DNA of 40,411 bases, taken from positions 1 to 40,411 of the forward strand of contig JAADCS010000149.1 of assembly GCA_013154295.1 (NCBI GenBank), given 5' to 3'. A program made the position numbers and the translations under genes. The notes beneath the pieces were generated by a model. That model worked only from the letters and a program-made list of their open reading frames with translations. It ran no database searches and was not told the origin of the DNA. The stretch's first letter is position 1. Each line of letters begins with the position of its first letter. Source of the DNA: Thermotogae bacterium. Lineage in GTDB: Bacteria; Hydrothermota; Hydrothermia; LBFQ01. This document shows, in pieces, positions 1 through 9,660 of this stretch.

Positions 1-30
1 TCTCACCCTGAAATATGGGTGGGGTAGGGG

Positions 31-62
31 CTTTTTGTGATCCCTGTTTTATCCTTGTTCAA
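31..62. repeat. Degenerate direct repeat, copy 1
   Basis: Copy 1 of a 32-base imperfect direct repeat. It matches 147-178 at 26 of 32 positions, and the closest agreement is in the second half (GTTTTATC-TTGTTCAA). The copies are 116 bases apart. No function is apparent. Confidence 0.5.
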
Positions 63-146
63 TATTAAATTACTCAATTACTAAACTTGCGACACGAAAG
101 TGCGCAACTACTGTTCAAAATGGTTGAAATTTAGGCGGAACAGAGA

Positions 147-178
147 CCTTTTGTTATTTCCGTTTTATCTTTGTTCAA
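147..178. repeat. Degenerate direct repeat, copy 2
   Basis: Copy 2 of the imperfect direct repeat at 31-62. The six differences are mostly C/T transitions, which is compatible with an old duplication. Confidence 0.5.
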
Positions 179-336
179 CCTATGTGCCCTTTTGTTTGAA
201 CTTAGGCGAAATTGTAATTAAAAAGGTATAAGCTATAAAATTGCCTTTCTTTCATAAAATTTCCTAGCGAAAACGTATTGGTGGAGGCGAAATTGTGAAA
301 AGGCCGCACTTCCAACCACCGGACCATTAAAGTCAC

Positions 337-3054
337 TCATATTTCTTGGAAATGAGCTATACCTGCCAAGGAGTTTTTGGCCTCATCGTCGTGAGTGACG
401 ACGATGATCTGCAAGCCACTTTCCTCGTAAAGTTGCCTTATAAGGTTCCACATCTCCCGTCTCCTTTTTCCATCCAGGTGAACCGTAGGCTCATCCAAGA
501 TGAGAACAGGAGCTACCTTCTGTTTCCTCTTAGCTAAGATTTCCCTTAGAGCCATTATAAAGGATAGATAGTAGGCTGTTTTTTCACCCCCGCTGGGAAG
601 AAGATCCTCCGTCCTACTACCGCTTCCATAGGACCATTTCCTGTTCCCTACCTTCGGTAGGTAGTCATCGTCCAGAGAGAAATCATCCTGATAGTTCTCC
701 CTGTAGTTGAAAACATCTAAAAAGTACCTTTTCACCAATTCCTCCAAACTTTTCCTCATTCTTTCTCTTATATTTGGCAGTTTTTCATCTAAATAGTCCA
801 GAAAGTTCAAAAGCTTGTTGATCTTGCCGACAAGATCCTTCCAATCCTCATACTTTCCCCGTAGATATTCTATATCCTTTTCCAATCCATCCACGATCTT
901 CCGGATCTCTCTCATCTTTTCCTCGTATAGTCTCACCAACTCCTCAAGGCACTCCCTCCTGTTCTCCAATCTCCTCTTTTCCAGGTCAAGGATTTTCCTA
1001 TCACCCAACCTTTTGATCTCTTCCTCAATCTTCCATATCTTTCCCTTAAGATCTTCCAATTCCCTCTCTTTTCTGTCGAGCTCGTTTTTGATTTTGAGGT
1101 ATTCTTTCTCCTTCTCCAGGATGTTTATCCGATCCTCCAGCTCTACGATGAGTTTTGTAAGTTCATCCAGTGTTTTGGGAATTGAAGTTGAAGGATATCG
1201 TTTTTGAACGGTTCGAATCTCGTTATCACGAATCTCTTTGAGCCTTTTAATCTCATTTTCAGTTTTAAGAAGTTTTAAATAATTTTCAAATACTTCGTTC
1301 GGTATATCTTTGGAGGTCCTCACTTCCTCACGGATACCTTCGGGTATCCTATCCAACACGTTTTTTGCACGTGTATATTCCGCCCAAACTTTTTTCAGGT
1401 TTTCGTACTTGGATTCGCGGTCATCGTACCTATGCTTTAGATCTTCGCCCAGCTCTTTGACTTTTTCCTTTATCTTTACCAGGACCGAAGATCTCGGCAC
1501 GTCCTCCTTGATGTAGTCTTCAAGTTCGTTAAACTCCTTCACTCTTTTGCCTATCTCCTCCCATTTTTCCTTGATCCTGCTCAGTAGAGTCATCAAATCT
1601 TTCCATCCACTAAGTTCCCTCTCCTTTTGCCGTAGTTCCTCAATTTCCTTTCGGGTTGCCTCTATTAATTCCTTTATAGGTCTCTCGAAAGGACGACGAC
1701 AGATTGGACACTCGGCGTGCCCTTTCTCCAGACTTTTCAATCTCTCCCTGGCATGTTCAAGTTCAGCTCGTATATAGCTTAACTCCTGCCGTTTTTCTTC
1801 TACCTCTTCAACCGTGGGTATATATCCAACTTTTTCTTCAATTTTTTGTACGATTTTTTCGAGATCGCCAATTTTTTGCCAAATATATCTAAGCTCCCTC
1901 AATTTACCATCTATCTCTTTCAGTTCTCTTTCTACTTCCTCATATTCTTTCGCATCCTTCTCAAGTCTTTCAACTACGCGAAGAGCCTCTACCGAATCCT
2001 TCAGTTTTTCTATAAACGTTTCATCCTTGTAATTCTTAAGCTTGTGTATATGGTCACCCATCCTTTGCTTAATTTCGTTTCTTTCTTTTTCCTTAGTGGT
2101 AATCTGCTTTTCATAGGCTTCAATTTTCCCCTTCAGGTTTTCAAAATCCCTACGGAGTTTATTCAAATTATCAAATTTCTTTTGAACATCCTCGAATTTT
2201 AGACCTTCACTTACATTTATCTCGTAAGTCTTCAGTTTCTCATGGAGAGATTGAAGGGTATTCTTTAGGTGTTTCACTTGACCCTCCAACGATGCTTTAC
2301 CTTTTTCAAGATTATTCATCCGTTTAAGTTTGAATTCAACGTCCTCTATTTTCTTTTCATGGTGTTCTTTTTCTTCTTTAGTCTTCCTCTTTAAACCTTT
2401 CAGTTTGCTCCACTCTTTCTCTCTTTTCCTCATTTCATTTTCAAGACGTTTTATATGATATTTCAAGTCACCCAGTTCTTTAAAATCCTCCTGGGTTCGG
2501 CCTTTTAACTCGGTCCGAAGGTTCTCTATCCTTCCTTCACGCCGTTTCACCTCCTCCTTCACTATATTCTTCAAAGTTTCAAGATCTTTTATGCCAAGGA
2601 CATCTTCAGCTACATCGGCCATGTGTTTTGGATTTTCACCGAAGACACCTTGATGTAGGTAGTATAGGGCATCGAAATGTTCTCTTATAGTTGGAAAACC
2701 CATCTCTTTTAGGGCTTCGGAGTTTTTCATCTCTTTGAATTTTTCGCCTTGACGCCGTATTACCTTGTGCTCTGTACTTTTTTTCTCTCCAAACTCAAGG
2801 AAAAACTCGTACTCCGTATCTCCATCCTTCAAGGTAAGATCAACGCGGCTTCTTCCCGCTTTTCGTCGTAGGTTAAACTTGATCCTATCACCCTTGCTGT
2901 AGTAGAGGGATAGTTCTATGGCATCCAAAATGCTACTCTTTCCGGCACCGTTCGGGCCCACGATGACGTTTATACCATCCTTGAATTCCAGAGTCCTTTT
3001 ACGATGTTTACGAAAGTTTTCAAGTTTTACCTCCTTTATTTTAAACCCCATCAT
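337..3054 (-). CDS. rad50: Rad50/SbcC-type SMC-like ATPase
   Basis: ATPase subunit of the Mre11-Rad50 (SbcDC) complex, which tethers and processes DNA double-strand ends. The ATPase head is split between the two ends. The Walker A motif GPNGAGKS is at residues 33-40. Near the C-terminus come the ABC signature LPSGGEKTAY (about 819), the Walker B motif VLILDEPTVHLD (about 851) and the H-loop VVTHDD (about 884). A long KE-rich coiled coil lies between, broken near residue 448 by the zinc hook CPICRRPF. At 905 residues it is nearer to archaeal Rad50 than to the longer E. coli SbcC. The start is ATGATG, with GGGAGGAA just upstream, and it overlaps the end of mre11 by 14 bases. It is the last gene of the operon. 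The start could be either Met (3054 or 3051). Confidence 0.96.
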   Translation of the reverse strand: MMGFKIKEVKLENFRKHRKRTLEFKDGINVIVGPNGAGKSSILDAIELSLYYSKGDRIKFNLRRKAGRSRVDLTLKDGDTEYEFFLEFGEKKSTEHKVIRRQGEKFKEMKNSEALKEMGFPTIREHFDALYYLHQGVFGENPKHMADVAEDVLGIKDLETLKNIVKEEVKRREGRIENLRTELKGRTQEDFKELGDLKYHIKRLENEMRKREKEWSKLKGLKRKTKEEKEHHEKKIEDVEFKLKRMNNLEKGKASLEGQVKHLKNTLQSLHEKLKTYEINVSEGLKFEDVQKKFDNLNKLRRDFENLKGKIEAYEKQITTKEKERNEIKQRMGDHIHKLKNYKDETFIEKLKDSVEALRVVERLEKDAKEYEEVERELKEIDGKLRELRYIWQKIGDLEKIVQKIEEKVGYIPTVEEVEEKRQELSYIRAELEHARERLKSLEKGHAECPICRRPFERPIKELIEATRKEIEELRQKERELSGWKDLMTLLSRIKEKWEEIGKRVKEFNELEDYIKEDVPRSSVLVKIKEKVKELGEDLKHRYDDRESKYENLKKVWAEYTRAKNVLDRIPEGIREEVRTSKDIPNEVFENYLKLLKTENEIKRLKEIRDNEIRTVQKRYPSTSIPKTLDELTKLIVELEDRINILEKEKEYLKIKNELDRKERELEDLKGKIWKIEEEIKRLGDRKILDLEKRRLENRRECLEELVRLYEEKMREIRKIVDGLEKDIEYLRGKYEDWKDLVGKINKLLNFLDYLDEKLPNIRERMRKSLEELVKRYFLDVFNYRENYQDDFSLDDDYLPKVGNRKWSYGSGSRTEDLLPSGGEKTAYYLSFIMALREILAKRKQKVAPVLILDEPTVHLDGKRRREMWNLIRQLYEESGLQIIVVTHDDEAKNSLAGIAHFQEI

Positions 3055-4462
3055 TTCCTCCCTGTTGCCATTCCTTCAGTATCCAGTCTATCACTTTCCC
3101 TTTTAAATCTTCTATGTTTTTACGCATATGTTCCCTTTCAGCTCTCTTAAGATTCCTTCCCTGTTCGTCTAATTTTCTCTCTATCGCAACTATTTCTCTG
3201 ACATCGTTTAGAACTCTTTGAGGTACTATATGCTCAAAATGGTGTGTCATTCCATGCGTGTTCGTAAGCTGTAAGGGTGGAACGTTTCTTCTGTTGGTAG
3301 CCTCCAAAACACCTTCCTCTTCCAGCGCCTTCAGTTTTGAAACCAGATCGTTCCAGTCACCTTCTTCTATTTCCCCTTCTATCCAGAGAAGCGGTTTTTT
3401 GGGGCAAATTCCTTTGATCTTTTCTAAAACATAGCGTAATTTCACGTAAAAAGTTTTACTATCCTTAACCTTAGCTTTCAGAAAAGGACGAGTCGATCTT
3501 AAGGGATGGTAGAAGCTATCGGCCCAGAACTCCGGTGGTATTTCTCCTTCATTCACATTCCTTCTGAGTCTCTCGGGAGCTTCACTATCGTACCTAAGTT
3601 TTTCGTACTTTCCCCTCTCATAGATGTGGTTGAGTTTAACTTCGGATGTACTGAAGAGAACTACACCTTTGCATATCATTCTTTTTAACATCCGCAAGGT
3701 GTCCTTTTCCCCAAAGATCCGTTCATACAACTTCAGATGTTTCCAAAGTTCATCCACGTCCCAGGCCTCACCTCTATCCTGGTACTCCAAGGAACCTATG
3801 TTGGCAAACATACGTCCCTCCTCCATCCAGAGCTTGCGTTTGTGAATGTGCCCGTTGAACATAAAGACGAAGTCCTTAGGGATTTCGGAGATTGGCATGT
3901 GGTTGGGTATTCCCCACCGGTCTCCTATAGTTTGGTGGGTAAAAAGAAAAGATCTTCGGCCGTTTAGGGTACTCTGGGCGTTCTGTAAGGTGCTAAGGAA
4001 CCTTGAAAATCCGTTTTTCTCATCGTGATAACCTACAAACACAGCTGGATGGCCCAAGTTATCCACGGTATAGGTATCCTTTCTTACCATTTTGAAGTTT
4101 GAATATCCGGCCAAAATCATATCCAGCAGGGCAAAGGGTTGGTTGTTGGTATCCCTAACGTAGGAGCGGAAATCGTGGTTTCCCTCCATAAGTATCACCC
4201 TTATACCCGCGTCCAACAGTTGCTTTAAACCCTCGGCCGCCACGCGAATGATTCTGAATATATCGGCCGATGCCCTCCCTTCAAGGAGATCTCCCATATG
4301 AACCACTACGTTAGGTTTTTCCTCTTGAAATAGGTGTATCGCCTCCTTAAAACTATCCTCCACATCCTTCTGGCGAACATCCGATATGTCCTTGCTCCAG
4401 TTTATAACACCCCTATAGAGGATTGAACCCAAGTGGGTGTCCGTGAATACGCCCACCTTCAT
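3041..4462 (-). CDS. mre11: Mre11/SbcD-type DNA repair nuclease
   Basis: Metal-dependent nuclease subunit paired with Rad50. All phosphoesterase motifs are visible: D8-x-H10 (FTDTHLG), GD58LLEG, GN95H96D97, FTH176Q and GH205-x-H207. About 260 residues follow the nuclease core. They include a winged-helix-like segment around 370-390 and a charged C-terminal helix that would be expected to dock on the Rad50 coiled coil. At 473 residues it fits the Mre11 family. Its ATG overlaps the ccmF stop by four bases (ATGA), and its end overlaps rad50. A TATAAT box 11 bases before the ATG suggests an extra internal promoter, so the pair may also be transcribed apart from the envelope genes upstream. Confidence 0.95.
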   Translation of the reverse strand: MKVGVFTDTHLGSILYRGVINWSKDISDVRQKDVEDSFKEAIHLFQEEKPNVVVHMGDLLEGRASADIFRIIRVAAEGLKQLLDAGIRVILMEGNHDFRSYVRDTNNQPFALLDMILAGYSNFKMVRKDTYTVDNLGHPAVFVGYHDEKNGFSRFLSTLQNAQSTLNGRRSFLFTHQTIGDRWGIPNHMPISEIPKDFVFMFNGHIHKRKLWMEEGRMFANIGSLEYQDRGEAWDVDELWKHLKLYERIFGEKDTLRMLKRMICKGVVLFSTSEVKLNHIYERGKYEKLRYDSEAPERLRRNVNEGEIPPEFWADSFYHPLRSTRPFLKAKVKDSKTFYVKLRYVLEKIKGICPKKPLLWIEGEIEEGDWNDLVSKLKALEEEGVLEATNRRNVPPLQLTNTHGMTHHFEHIVPQRVLNDVREIVAIERKLDEQGRNLKRAEREHMRKNIEDLKGKVIDWILKEWQQGGNDGV

Positions 4463-6342
4463 AATTGGCCCTTATTATAACGCCGCCTTCTTCCTGCCAG
4501 GGAAAGAACCACCAGGATGGTTACCAAAAACACCAGCGTTGGTCCTATCCATACCAACTGGATTCCGGGGACGAATCGCACGTCATAGTAGAAGGTACCA
4601 TCATCCTCGGCACCCTGCATGACCACATAAAGATCTCCAACGGGAAAGATGGGTAGAATGCCTGGTTCGGTAGTTATCTCACCACTTGCTCTGTATTTTC
4701 TTCTCTCTGTGCGCACCTCCCCCAAATTCCAGTTCCACAGTCTAACACCCATGAGAGAGAAAACGGCGTCGTAGTTGGGGCCGTCGTACTCTTGCCAACC
4801 CAGATGTTGGAGACGAAATGCGTAGAAATTTCTGATCTCCTTAGGTTTGAAGGCCATCTCATGGGAGCGACCATAGTTCCAAGAGAGGGCAACCCCTACA
4901 GCCCCAAGGAGTAGGCCCAAATGGGCTAGAAGTGGATAATCCTTAAGGGATCTCCTCCCCAAAGACCAAGCCCTACCGGCGAGGAGGAACAGAGGATACG
5001 AGGTTATAAGGATCGCCAGAGCTGCCCACCAGTTACGTCCAAAGAGCGCGGCTACTCCTCCGACAACCAAAGCCAACACTAAGGAGGGCACATGTAGGAG
5101 CTTACCCGGCCTATCCCAAGGTGCCAGAAGGGAGAGAGCAACTGCCAAAACGATTAAAGACCAGAAGGGGGCCGTGGCAAAGGTGAAGAATGAAGGTTGA
5201 GTGGTTATCTGAACGCCCGTGAAGATCTCCGTTATTAAGGGGGAGAAGGTGCCGCCCAAGACTATAACCGTGAGGATCACCCACAGGTAGTTGGCCAGAT
5301 CCAAATACCAACCGCGACTAAAGATGGGGTAATTTGGAGAAGCTTTGGGCTGCTCGTTTAGTATATGAACGATATAAGCAAATGAGAGTAACCAGAACGC
5401 ACCCAAAACGGCCATGAATACCAGAAAATAGTTGCCTATATTGGAGAAGGCGAAGGCATGCACTGACTCTATCAAGCCACTGCGGGTCAAGAAAGTGCCC
5501 AGGATTGAAAGTAAAAAGGAGGCGAAGACCAGGTTAAAAGCCCAAAGCCGGTAGCCTTTCCTTTCAACCAGAACGAAGGTATGGATGGCTGCTGTGGATG
5601 TTAGCCAAGGTATAAGGGAGGCATTCTCCACCGGATCCCACGCCCAGTACCCGCCCCATCCCAACTCCAGATAGGCCCAACGTCCTCCCAGAAGTATTCC
5701 CATACCCAAGAAAGCCCAGGCCAGAAGTAACCACATCCTCGTTTTGAGAACCTCCCCCTTCTGGAAACCGGTAAAGGCCATTAGAAGGGAATAAGCGAAG
5801 GGTACGGTCATCCCTACGTATCCCAAGTAGAGCAAGGGGGGATGTACGGCCATCCAGACGTTTTGAAGGAGGGGATTCAAACCCCGTCCATCGGGAGCGG
5901 GATCCAACGTCCGCTCAAAGGGGTTGGCAGCGTAGGTGGTGGTAATGAGAAAAAAGAACATGGTAGCCGCGAAGGTTCCCACTAAGATGGGGTGGTCGTC
6001 TTTGCGGAGGGCCAGAAGCGCATATACCCCCAGAGTGAAGGCCCAGAAGAGGAGGGAGCCGGCCTGTCCGCCCCACCACGCCGTAAATTTGTAGAAGAGA
6101 GGTAGGGCCTTGGAGGTATAGCTTTGCACGTATACTAAACGCATGTCGGAGGTTAGGAGAGCATACAGGAGAATACCGGAGGCTACGAAGACGCTTACGA
6201 CGGAAACGTCCAAAAGGTTTCTGGCCAGTTTTCCCCTTCTAAGGAGAGAGAAAAGAACAGCTAAAGCGGAGGACAGGATCCCCACCCTCAAGGTTATCTC
6301 TGCAAACTCGTAAAGCCCCACTTTCAATCCAAAGAATCCCAT
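4459..6342 (-). CDS. ccmF: CcmF-type cytochrome c haem lyase
   Basis: Polytopic inner-membrane protein of system I cytochrome c maturation, which attaches haem to apocytochrome c. The tryptophan-rich WWD haem-handling motif (WGGYWAWDPVENASLIPWL) is at about residues 229-247. It is preceded by WWGGQAGSLLFWA (89-101) and the conserved VHPPLLYLGYVG (167-178). About 14 hydrophobic segments are visible, with a soluble loop near residues 480-600 before the last helix. At 627 residues it has normal CcmF length. No other ccm gene is in the window. The start overlaps the preceding DUF2723 stop by one base. Confident as CcmF/NrfE/CcsA family; the exact substrate is unknown. Confidence 0.94.
   Translation of the reverse strand: MGFFGLKVGLYEFAEITLRVGILSSALAVLFSLLRRGKLARNLLDVSVVSVFVASGILLYALLTSDMRLVYVQSYTSKALPLFYKFTAWWGGQAGSLLFWAFTLGVYALLALRKDDHPILVGTFAATMFFFLITTTYAANPFERTLDPAPDGRGLNPLLQNVWMAVHPPLLYLGYVGMTVPFAYSLLMAFTGFQKGEVLKTRMWLLLAWAFLGMGILLGGRWAYLELGWGGYWAWDPVENASLIPWLTSTAAIHTFVLVERKGYRLWAFNLVFASFLLSILGTFLTRSGLIESVHAFAFSNIGNYFLVFMAVLGAFWLLSFAYIVHILNEQPKASPNYPIFSRGWYLDLANYLWVILTVIVLGGTFSPLITEIFTGVQITTQPSFFTFATAPFWSLIVLAVALSLLAPWDRPGKLLHVPSLVLALVVGGVAALFGRNWWAALAILITSYPLFLLAGRAWSLGRRSLKDYPLLAHLGLLLGAVGVALSWNYGRSHEMAFKPKEIRNFYAFRLQHLGWQEYDGPNYDAVFSLMGVRLWNWNLGEVRTERRKYRASGEITTEPGILPIFPVGDLYVVMQGAEDDGTFYYDVRFVPGIQLVWIGPTLVFLVTILVVLSLAGRRRRYNKGQL
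4474..4479 (-). promoter_or_regulatory. TATAAT -10 box before mre11
   Basis: On the minus strand TATAAT lies 11 bases upstream of the mre11 ATG. The intervening bases include AAGGG, a weak ribosome-binding site. It sits inside the end of ccmF, so it would be an internal promoter for mre11-rad50. No -35 element is evident. Confidence 0.45.
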
Positions 6343-9300
6343 TATCTGATAGGCGGCAATGATATTTTCGCCTCCGACGGTTGCGAAGGCGAAAACTCTT
6401 CCTTTAGCTTACGCATACGTTCAGCGTTGATAGTATCACCCTTTTGGAGGTAGATCCGCTCCAGTTCACCGTAGAGTTTTTCCAGTTCCATTTTCCACTC
6501 TCCTGCTCCGGTCGTATCGAAAGGCGCCTCCTCACCCAAGAGAGCAAAAGCATCCGGATCTTGGAGTTGAACGGCTCTCATAAGCTGCCCAACCCAAACT
6601 TTTACCTTATCTGGCATAGCGGTACGATCAAGTAGCTTTAGAGCCAGATCTATCCTACGATTGATAAACAGTAGATGAGTCACATCTGTTAGATCCTCCG
6701 GGGACAACAAGGCATAAACGTCCTCAAGATCCTGGCCCCAAATAGGATCCGGTTGGGGTATCTCGTTCAAGAGGGATAGCGCTTTCTCCCGGGCCTTGAG
6801 GGTGTCGCCCATGTGCAGATACACGACGGCTTCCCTCCATTCCCCCTCATGGGTAGGCAGGAAGGTCTTGTAGGTGTTGAGGACCTTGAGGGCCTTATCG
6901 TAATCGCCCTTGAGAACGAAGACGTAAGCCCGCGACAGCTCCAGAGCGAACAGCTGGGGATCCGTCTTAGGGTCCTTGCCCTGAAGCCGGAGGAACTCCT
7001 CTATGAAGAGCTTAGCGAGGTCGTAGAACTTTACGGCCCTGTCGTGATTCCCTTGGGCCGTGTAGGTAGCGGCCACGGTCAAGGCGACGGTGGCATAGTT
7101 CCTGTAGGGGCTAAGATGATCATGGTTTTTGTACTGGCGATCATCAAACAAAGCCCTGTAGGACCAGAACCTATCGCTGGGTTCTCTATCATAGGCTAAT
7201 GACTGTTCCTTCACATATCTGACTGGATCCTCCGCCCCGCCGGTCAGGAGACTATCGGTCCAAGCCACATCAACCACACCCAAGATGTTGGGCCCCTCCT
7301 GAATCTCACCTGTAAGGCGCATGAGCATCCCCTCAAGTACCATATAGGATTCCCAACCACGATAGACATCGGGGTCGTCGGTGATGGAGAAGTATATGGG
7401 AACCTTGAACTCCCTACCCTCAAAGACCTCCTTGGCAAAGAGGGATTTGGGGGCTAAGTATATCCTAGGAAGCTTCACCATCCCCTTCAAGCCGGGGATT
7501 TCAACGTAATCCTCAGGGGCCGGCTTGTAACCCACGGACGTGGCTATCATGTCCCGTATCACTACATCCCGCCGAAACATCAGTCCCCTATCTCCGGCAC
7601 CGTGAATGACCTCTGGAAGGTTGTATATCACACTATCGGGGAAGCTTATGGGGGCCCCCCAATACTTCAATTCCCTTACGTACCAGTTGGTGTTCAAAAG
7701 TGAAAGGTTGGCGTTTATGAGTGGCCACTTAATGCCCAGGACTTCCTGGACGAACCAGACAGGAAAAGTGTCGTTGTCTCCGTTAGTCATGAACACCCCT
7801 TTCTCCGCTTTGGCGGATGTGAGGATGTTGCGAGCGAAGTCTTCAGGAATGTAGTTACGGGAGCGGTCGTTCCAGAACCAGTGTTGCTTTATCTGGAAAG
7901 CCACCATCATAGCTCCGAGGATGGCAAACAGGCCCGCCAATATTCGTCCGTCCTTTATGTAGTCCTTAAGTCGCCTGGCTATGAAAAACAGGCCCAAGGC
8001 GATATACACTCCCCAGAGCTGATAGAACGGATGGTAGAAGTAGTCACGGTTACGCACCTCAACGTTACCTAACTGCAAGTTTATGGGGTTGACCGGGTGG
8101 GTGGGAGAGTCCTTGAAGTTGAAAGCTAGGAAGAAACCTATACCAGCCAAGAGAGTGGCTCCTCCCACGAGCCAGAATAGAGGCCTGCGCTTATGATCAT
8201 CCCACTGCTCCCATAGGCCCAAAAGACCCAAAACCGCTACCGCTAAACCCAAGGGGCCAAGGTGGTCTATCAAACTGAACTGGGCGACTTTCTGGAGGTC
8301 AGTTACAGCGTAGGTGGCGGCGTTCCACTGCCACCCGAACCACATCAGGAAAACCTGTATCTGCTCGCTCAGGGGTATGCGGCGGGGGAACATGTGGGCA
8401 GGCTCGTACTGCTTACGCAACAGTACGTCCATGAAGGCCTGCCACGTGTAGGGGTCCCCTTCGTTTATGCGTGCATCCAGAGGATGCATGTGGAGGTAGT
8501 TCGCTCTCACGAAGATCCAAAACTCAACCGTAAAGCCGAATAGAATGATGAGAAAAACCCAACCCTTCCAGTCGTTCCACATGCGGCCGGCTATGAACAT
8601 GGCTACGACCGACAAAAAGGCACCGACGGTCACGAGTTGCTTACCGGAGAAACCGGCCACCTCTCCCTTGGCGTTAAAGCTCCCTAAGAGAGCCAAAGCT
8701 AAGCCCACCAAAAAGGTTAAACTAAGCGGTTGATTCCAGCTTTTAAGATGGCCATCCTTTAGCATGTAGACCAGCATCAAAAAGAGACCCAGGATAAAGA
8801 TCAGTTTACCACTTCCATCGTAAGTGACCAGAAGTAGAGCAAAGAGGGCAAACAGGGCGCCGAAGAGTCCCAAAGCATATCTATCCCAAAGGTCTTTAGG
8901 TTTGGCTGTCCAAACCAGAAGCATGAGAGCAGGTAGGGCGAAAAGTACTGTAAGATGCACACCTGTACCCAGCATTATGGAGAGGACGGCCAAGTATATC
9001 CAACGGTAAGCCTCAACCTTATCCCTGTTTTTATACCACAGCATGCCGAAATAAAGAGCTAATATACCGAAGAAAGCTCCGGGGGTATAAGTCTCCACCT
9101 CTATGGAGTTGAACCAGATTCTCATGGCAAAAGCCGGGAGTAAAGCCCCCGTGAGAGCCACCACGTGCAAAAGTAAGGAGTGTAGCTTCCGTTGATTCTG
9201 TTGATCATGTTGATCCTTACGATCTTCCGATTTACGTTTATCCCGTTGCCCCTCTTTCCCCTGCTCACTGTTGAGGTATTCCATCAGATCGTGAGCTATC

Positions 9301-9620
9301 AGGTAGACGAGCGCGGCGTTGGCTCCACCCATCAGTATAGGAATGAGAGTCATCCTAAGAACGTTCGGATTGGCCAAAACTCCATCGTTTATCAGGGAGT
9401 ATAGTTTGTCCACGGGTATAGGTAAGAGCTCAAAGAACTTAGCCAAGAGTACGTAAAATGGTGTTCCTGGTGGATGGGGAACACCTAAGATGTGGGCGGC
9501 CGCCAAAAACTCACCCACATCCCAAAAGGCGGTGGTTGGAGCGGTAGTCTTAAAGTAGATAAAAGAGACGAACAGGAATACCGCCAGAGCCAAGTACCAC
9601 TTTAACCTTCCGTTAATCAT
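6342..9620 (-). CDS. DUF2723 GT-C type membrane glycosyltransferase with C-terminal TPRs
   Basis: Large (1092-residue) membrane protein of the DUF2723 family, now linked to protein O-mannosyltransferase-like GT-C enzymes (TMEM260-related). After the first helix comes the characteristic block TAFWDVGEFLAAAHILGVPH, with Asp34 and Glu37 as candidate catalytic acids, followed by HPPGTPFYVLL. Many membrane helices follow up to about residue 560. Then come a soluble region and, from about 830, helical TPR-like repeats. Longer GTG starts exist in the frame (9668). However, the ATG at 9620 has TAGAAT eight bases upstream and directly precedes the first membrane helix, so I prefer it. A Lys/Arg/Asp/Gln-rich insert near residues 120-155 is unusual. 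The likely role is sugar transfer from a polyprenyl carrier to exported proteins or glycans, which fits the uppS neighbour; the substrate is unknown. Confidence 0.9.
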   Translation of the reverse strand: MINGRLKWYLALAVFLFVSFIYFKTTAPTTAFWDVGEFLAAAHILGVPHPPGTPFYVLLAKFFELLPIPVDKLYSLINDGVLANPNVLRMTLIPILMGGANAALVYLIAHDLMEYLNSEQGKEGQRDKRKSEDRKDQHDQQNQRKLHSLLLHVVALTGALLPAFAMRIWFNSIEVETYTPGAFFGILALYFGMLWYKNRDKVEAYRWIYLAVLSIMLGTGVHLTVLFALPALMLLVWTAKPKDLWDRYALGLFGALFALFALLLVTYDGSGKLIFILGLFLMLVYMLKDGHLKSWNQPLSLTFLVGLALALLGSFNAKGEVAGFSGKQLVTVGAFLSVVAMFIAGRMWNDWKGWVFLIILFGFTVEFWIFVRANYLHMHPLDARINEGDPYTWQAFMDVLLRKQYEPAHMFPRRIPLSEQIQVFLMWFGWQWNAATYAVTDLQKVAQFSLIDHLGPLGLAVAVLGLLGLWEQWDDHKRRPLFWLVGGATLLAGIGFFLAFNFKDSPTHPVNPINLQLGNVEVRNRDYFYHPFYQLWGVYIALGLFFIARRLKDYIKDGRILAGLFAILGAMMVAFQIKQHWFWNDRSRNYIPEDFARNILTSAKAEKGVFMTNGDNDTFPVWFVQEVLGIKWPLINANLSLLNTNWYVRELKYWGAPISFPDSVIYNLPEVIHGAGDRGLMFRRDVVIRDMIATSVGYKPAPEDYVEIPGLKGMVKLPRIYLAPKSLFAKEVFEGREFKVPIYFSITDDPDVYRGWESYMVLEGMLMRLTGEIQEGPNILGVVDVAWTDSLLTGGAEDPVRYVKEQSLAYDREPSDRFWSYRALFDDRQYKNHDHLSPYRNYATVALTVAATYTAQGNHDRAVKFYDLAKLFIEEFLRLQGKDPKTDPQLFALELSRAYVFVLKGDYDKALKVLNTYKTFLPTHEGEWREAVVYLHMGDTLKAREKALSLLNEIPQPDPIWGQDLEDVYALLSPEDLTDVTHLLFINRRIDLALKLLDRTAMPDKVKVWVGQLMRAVQLQDPDAFALLGEEAPFDTTGAGEWKMELEKLYGELERIYLQKGDTINAERMRKLKEEFSPSQPSEAKISLPPIR

Positions 9621-9628
9621 AAGTTGTG

Positions 9629-9634
9629 ATTCTA
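9629..9634 (-). promoter_or_regulatory. TAGAAT -10 box before DUF2723 gene
   Basis: TAGAAT on the minus strand ends eight bases before the ATG at 9620. No Shine-Dalgarno sequence is suitably placed for that ATG. The spacing matches the leaderless pattern seen across the window and decides the start. Confidence 0.5.
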
Positions 9635-9660
9635 CTCCCGAACTTGACCTCTTGCCAGAA

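Larger units (their letters stand above)
1..336. other. AT-rich gene-free stretch with degenerate direct repeats
   Basis: No gene is supported here. The stretch lies downstream of the rad50 stop codon and is visibly more AT-rich than the flanking coding DNA. It holds two imperfect 32-base direct repeats (31-62 and 147-178, 26 of 32 bases matching, core GTTTTATCYTTGTTCAA). It also holds three looser copies of a TTAGGCG/GGAGGCG-AAA word near 130, 203 and 285. No clear hairpin terminator with a T-run was found for the rad50 operon. It could be a decayed intergenic repeat or the edge of an unseen feature beyond the window. Confidence 0.5.

Noticed and set aside
815-2202. Plus-strand frames of 70-130 codons opposite rad50
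   Set aside because: They are low-complexity Ser/Phe/Leu-rich mirror frames of the KE-rich coiled coil and have no start signals.
2265-2285. TTTCACTTG match to the repeat arm inside rad50
   Set aside because: A nine-base chance match within coding sequence; the flanking arm bases are not conserved.
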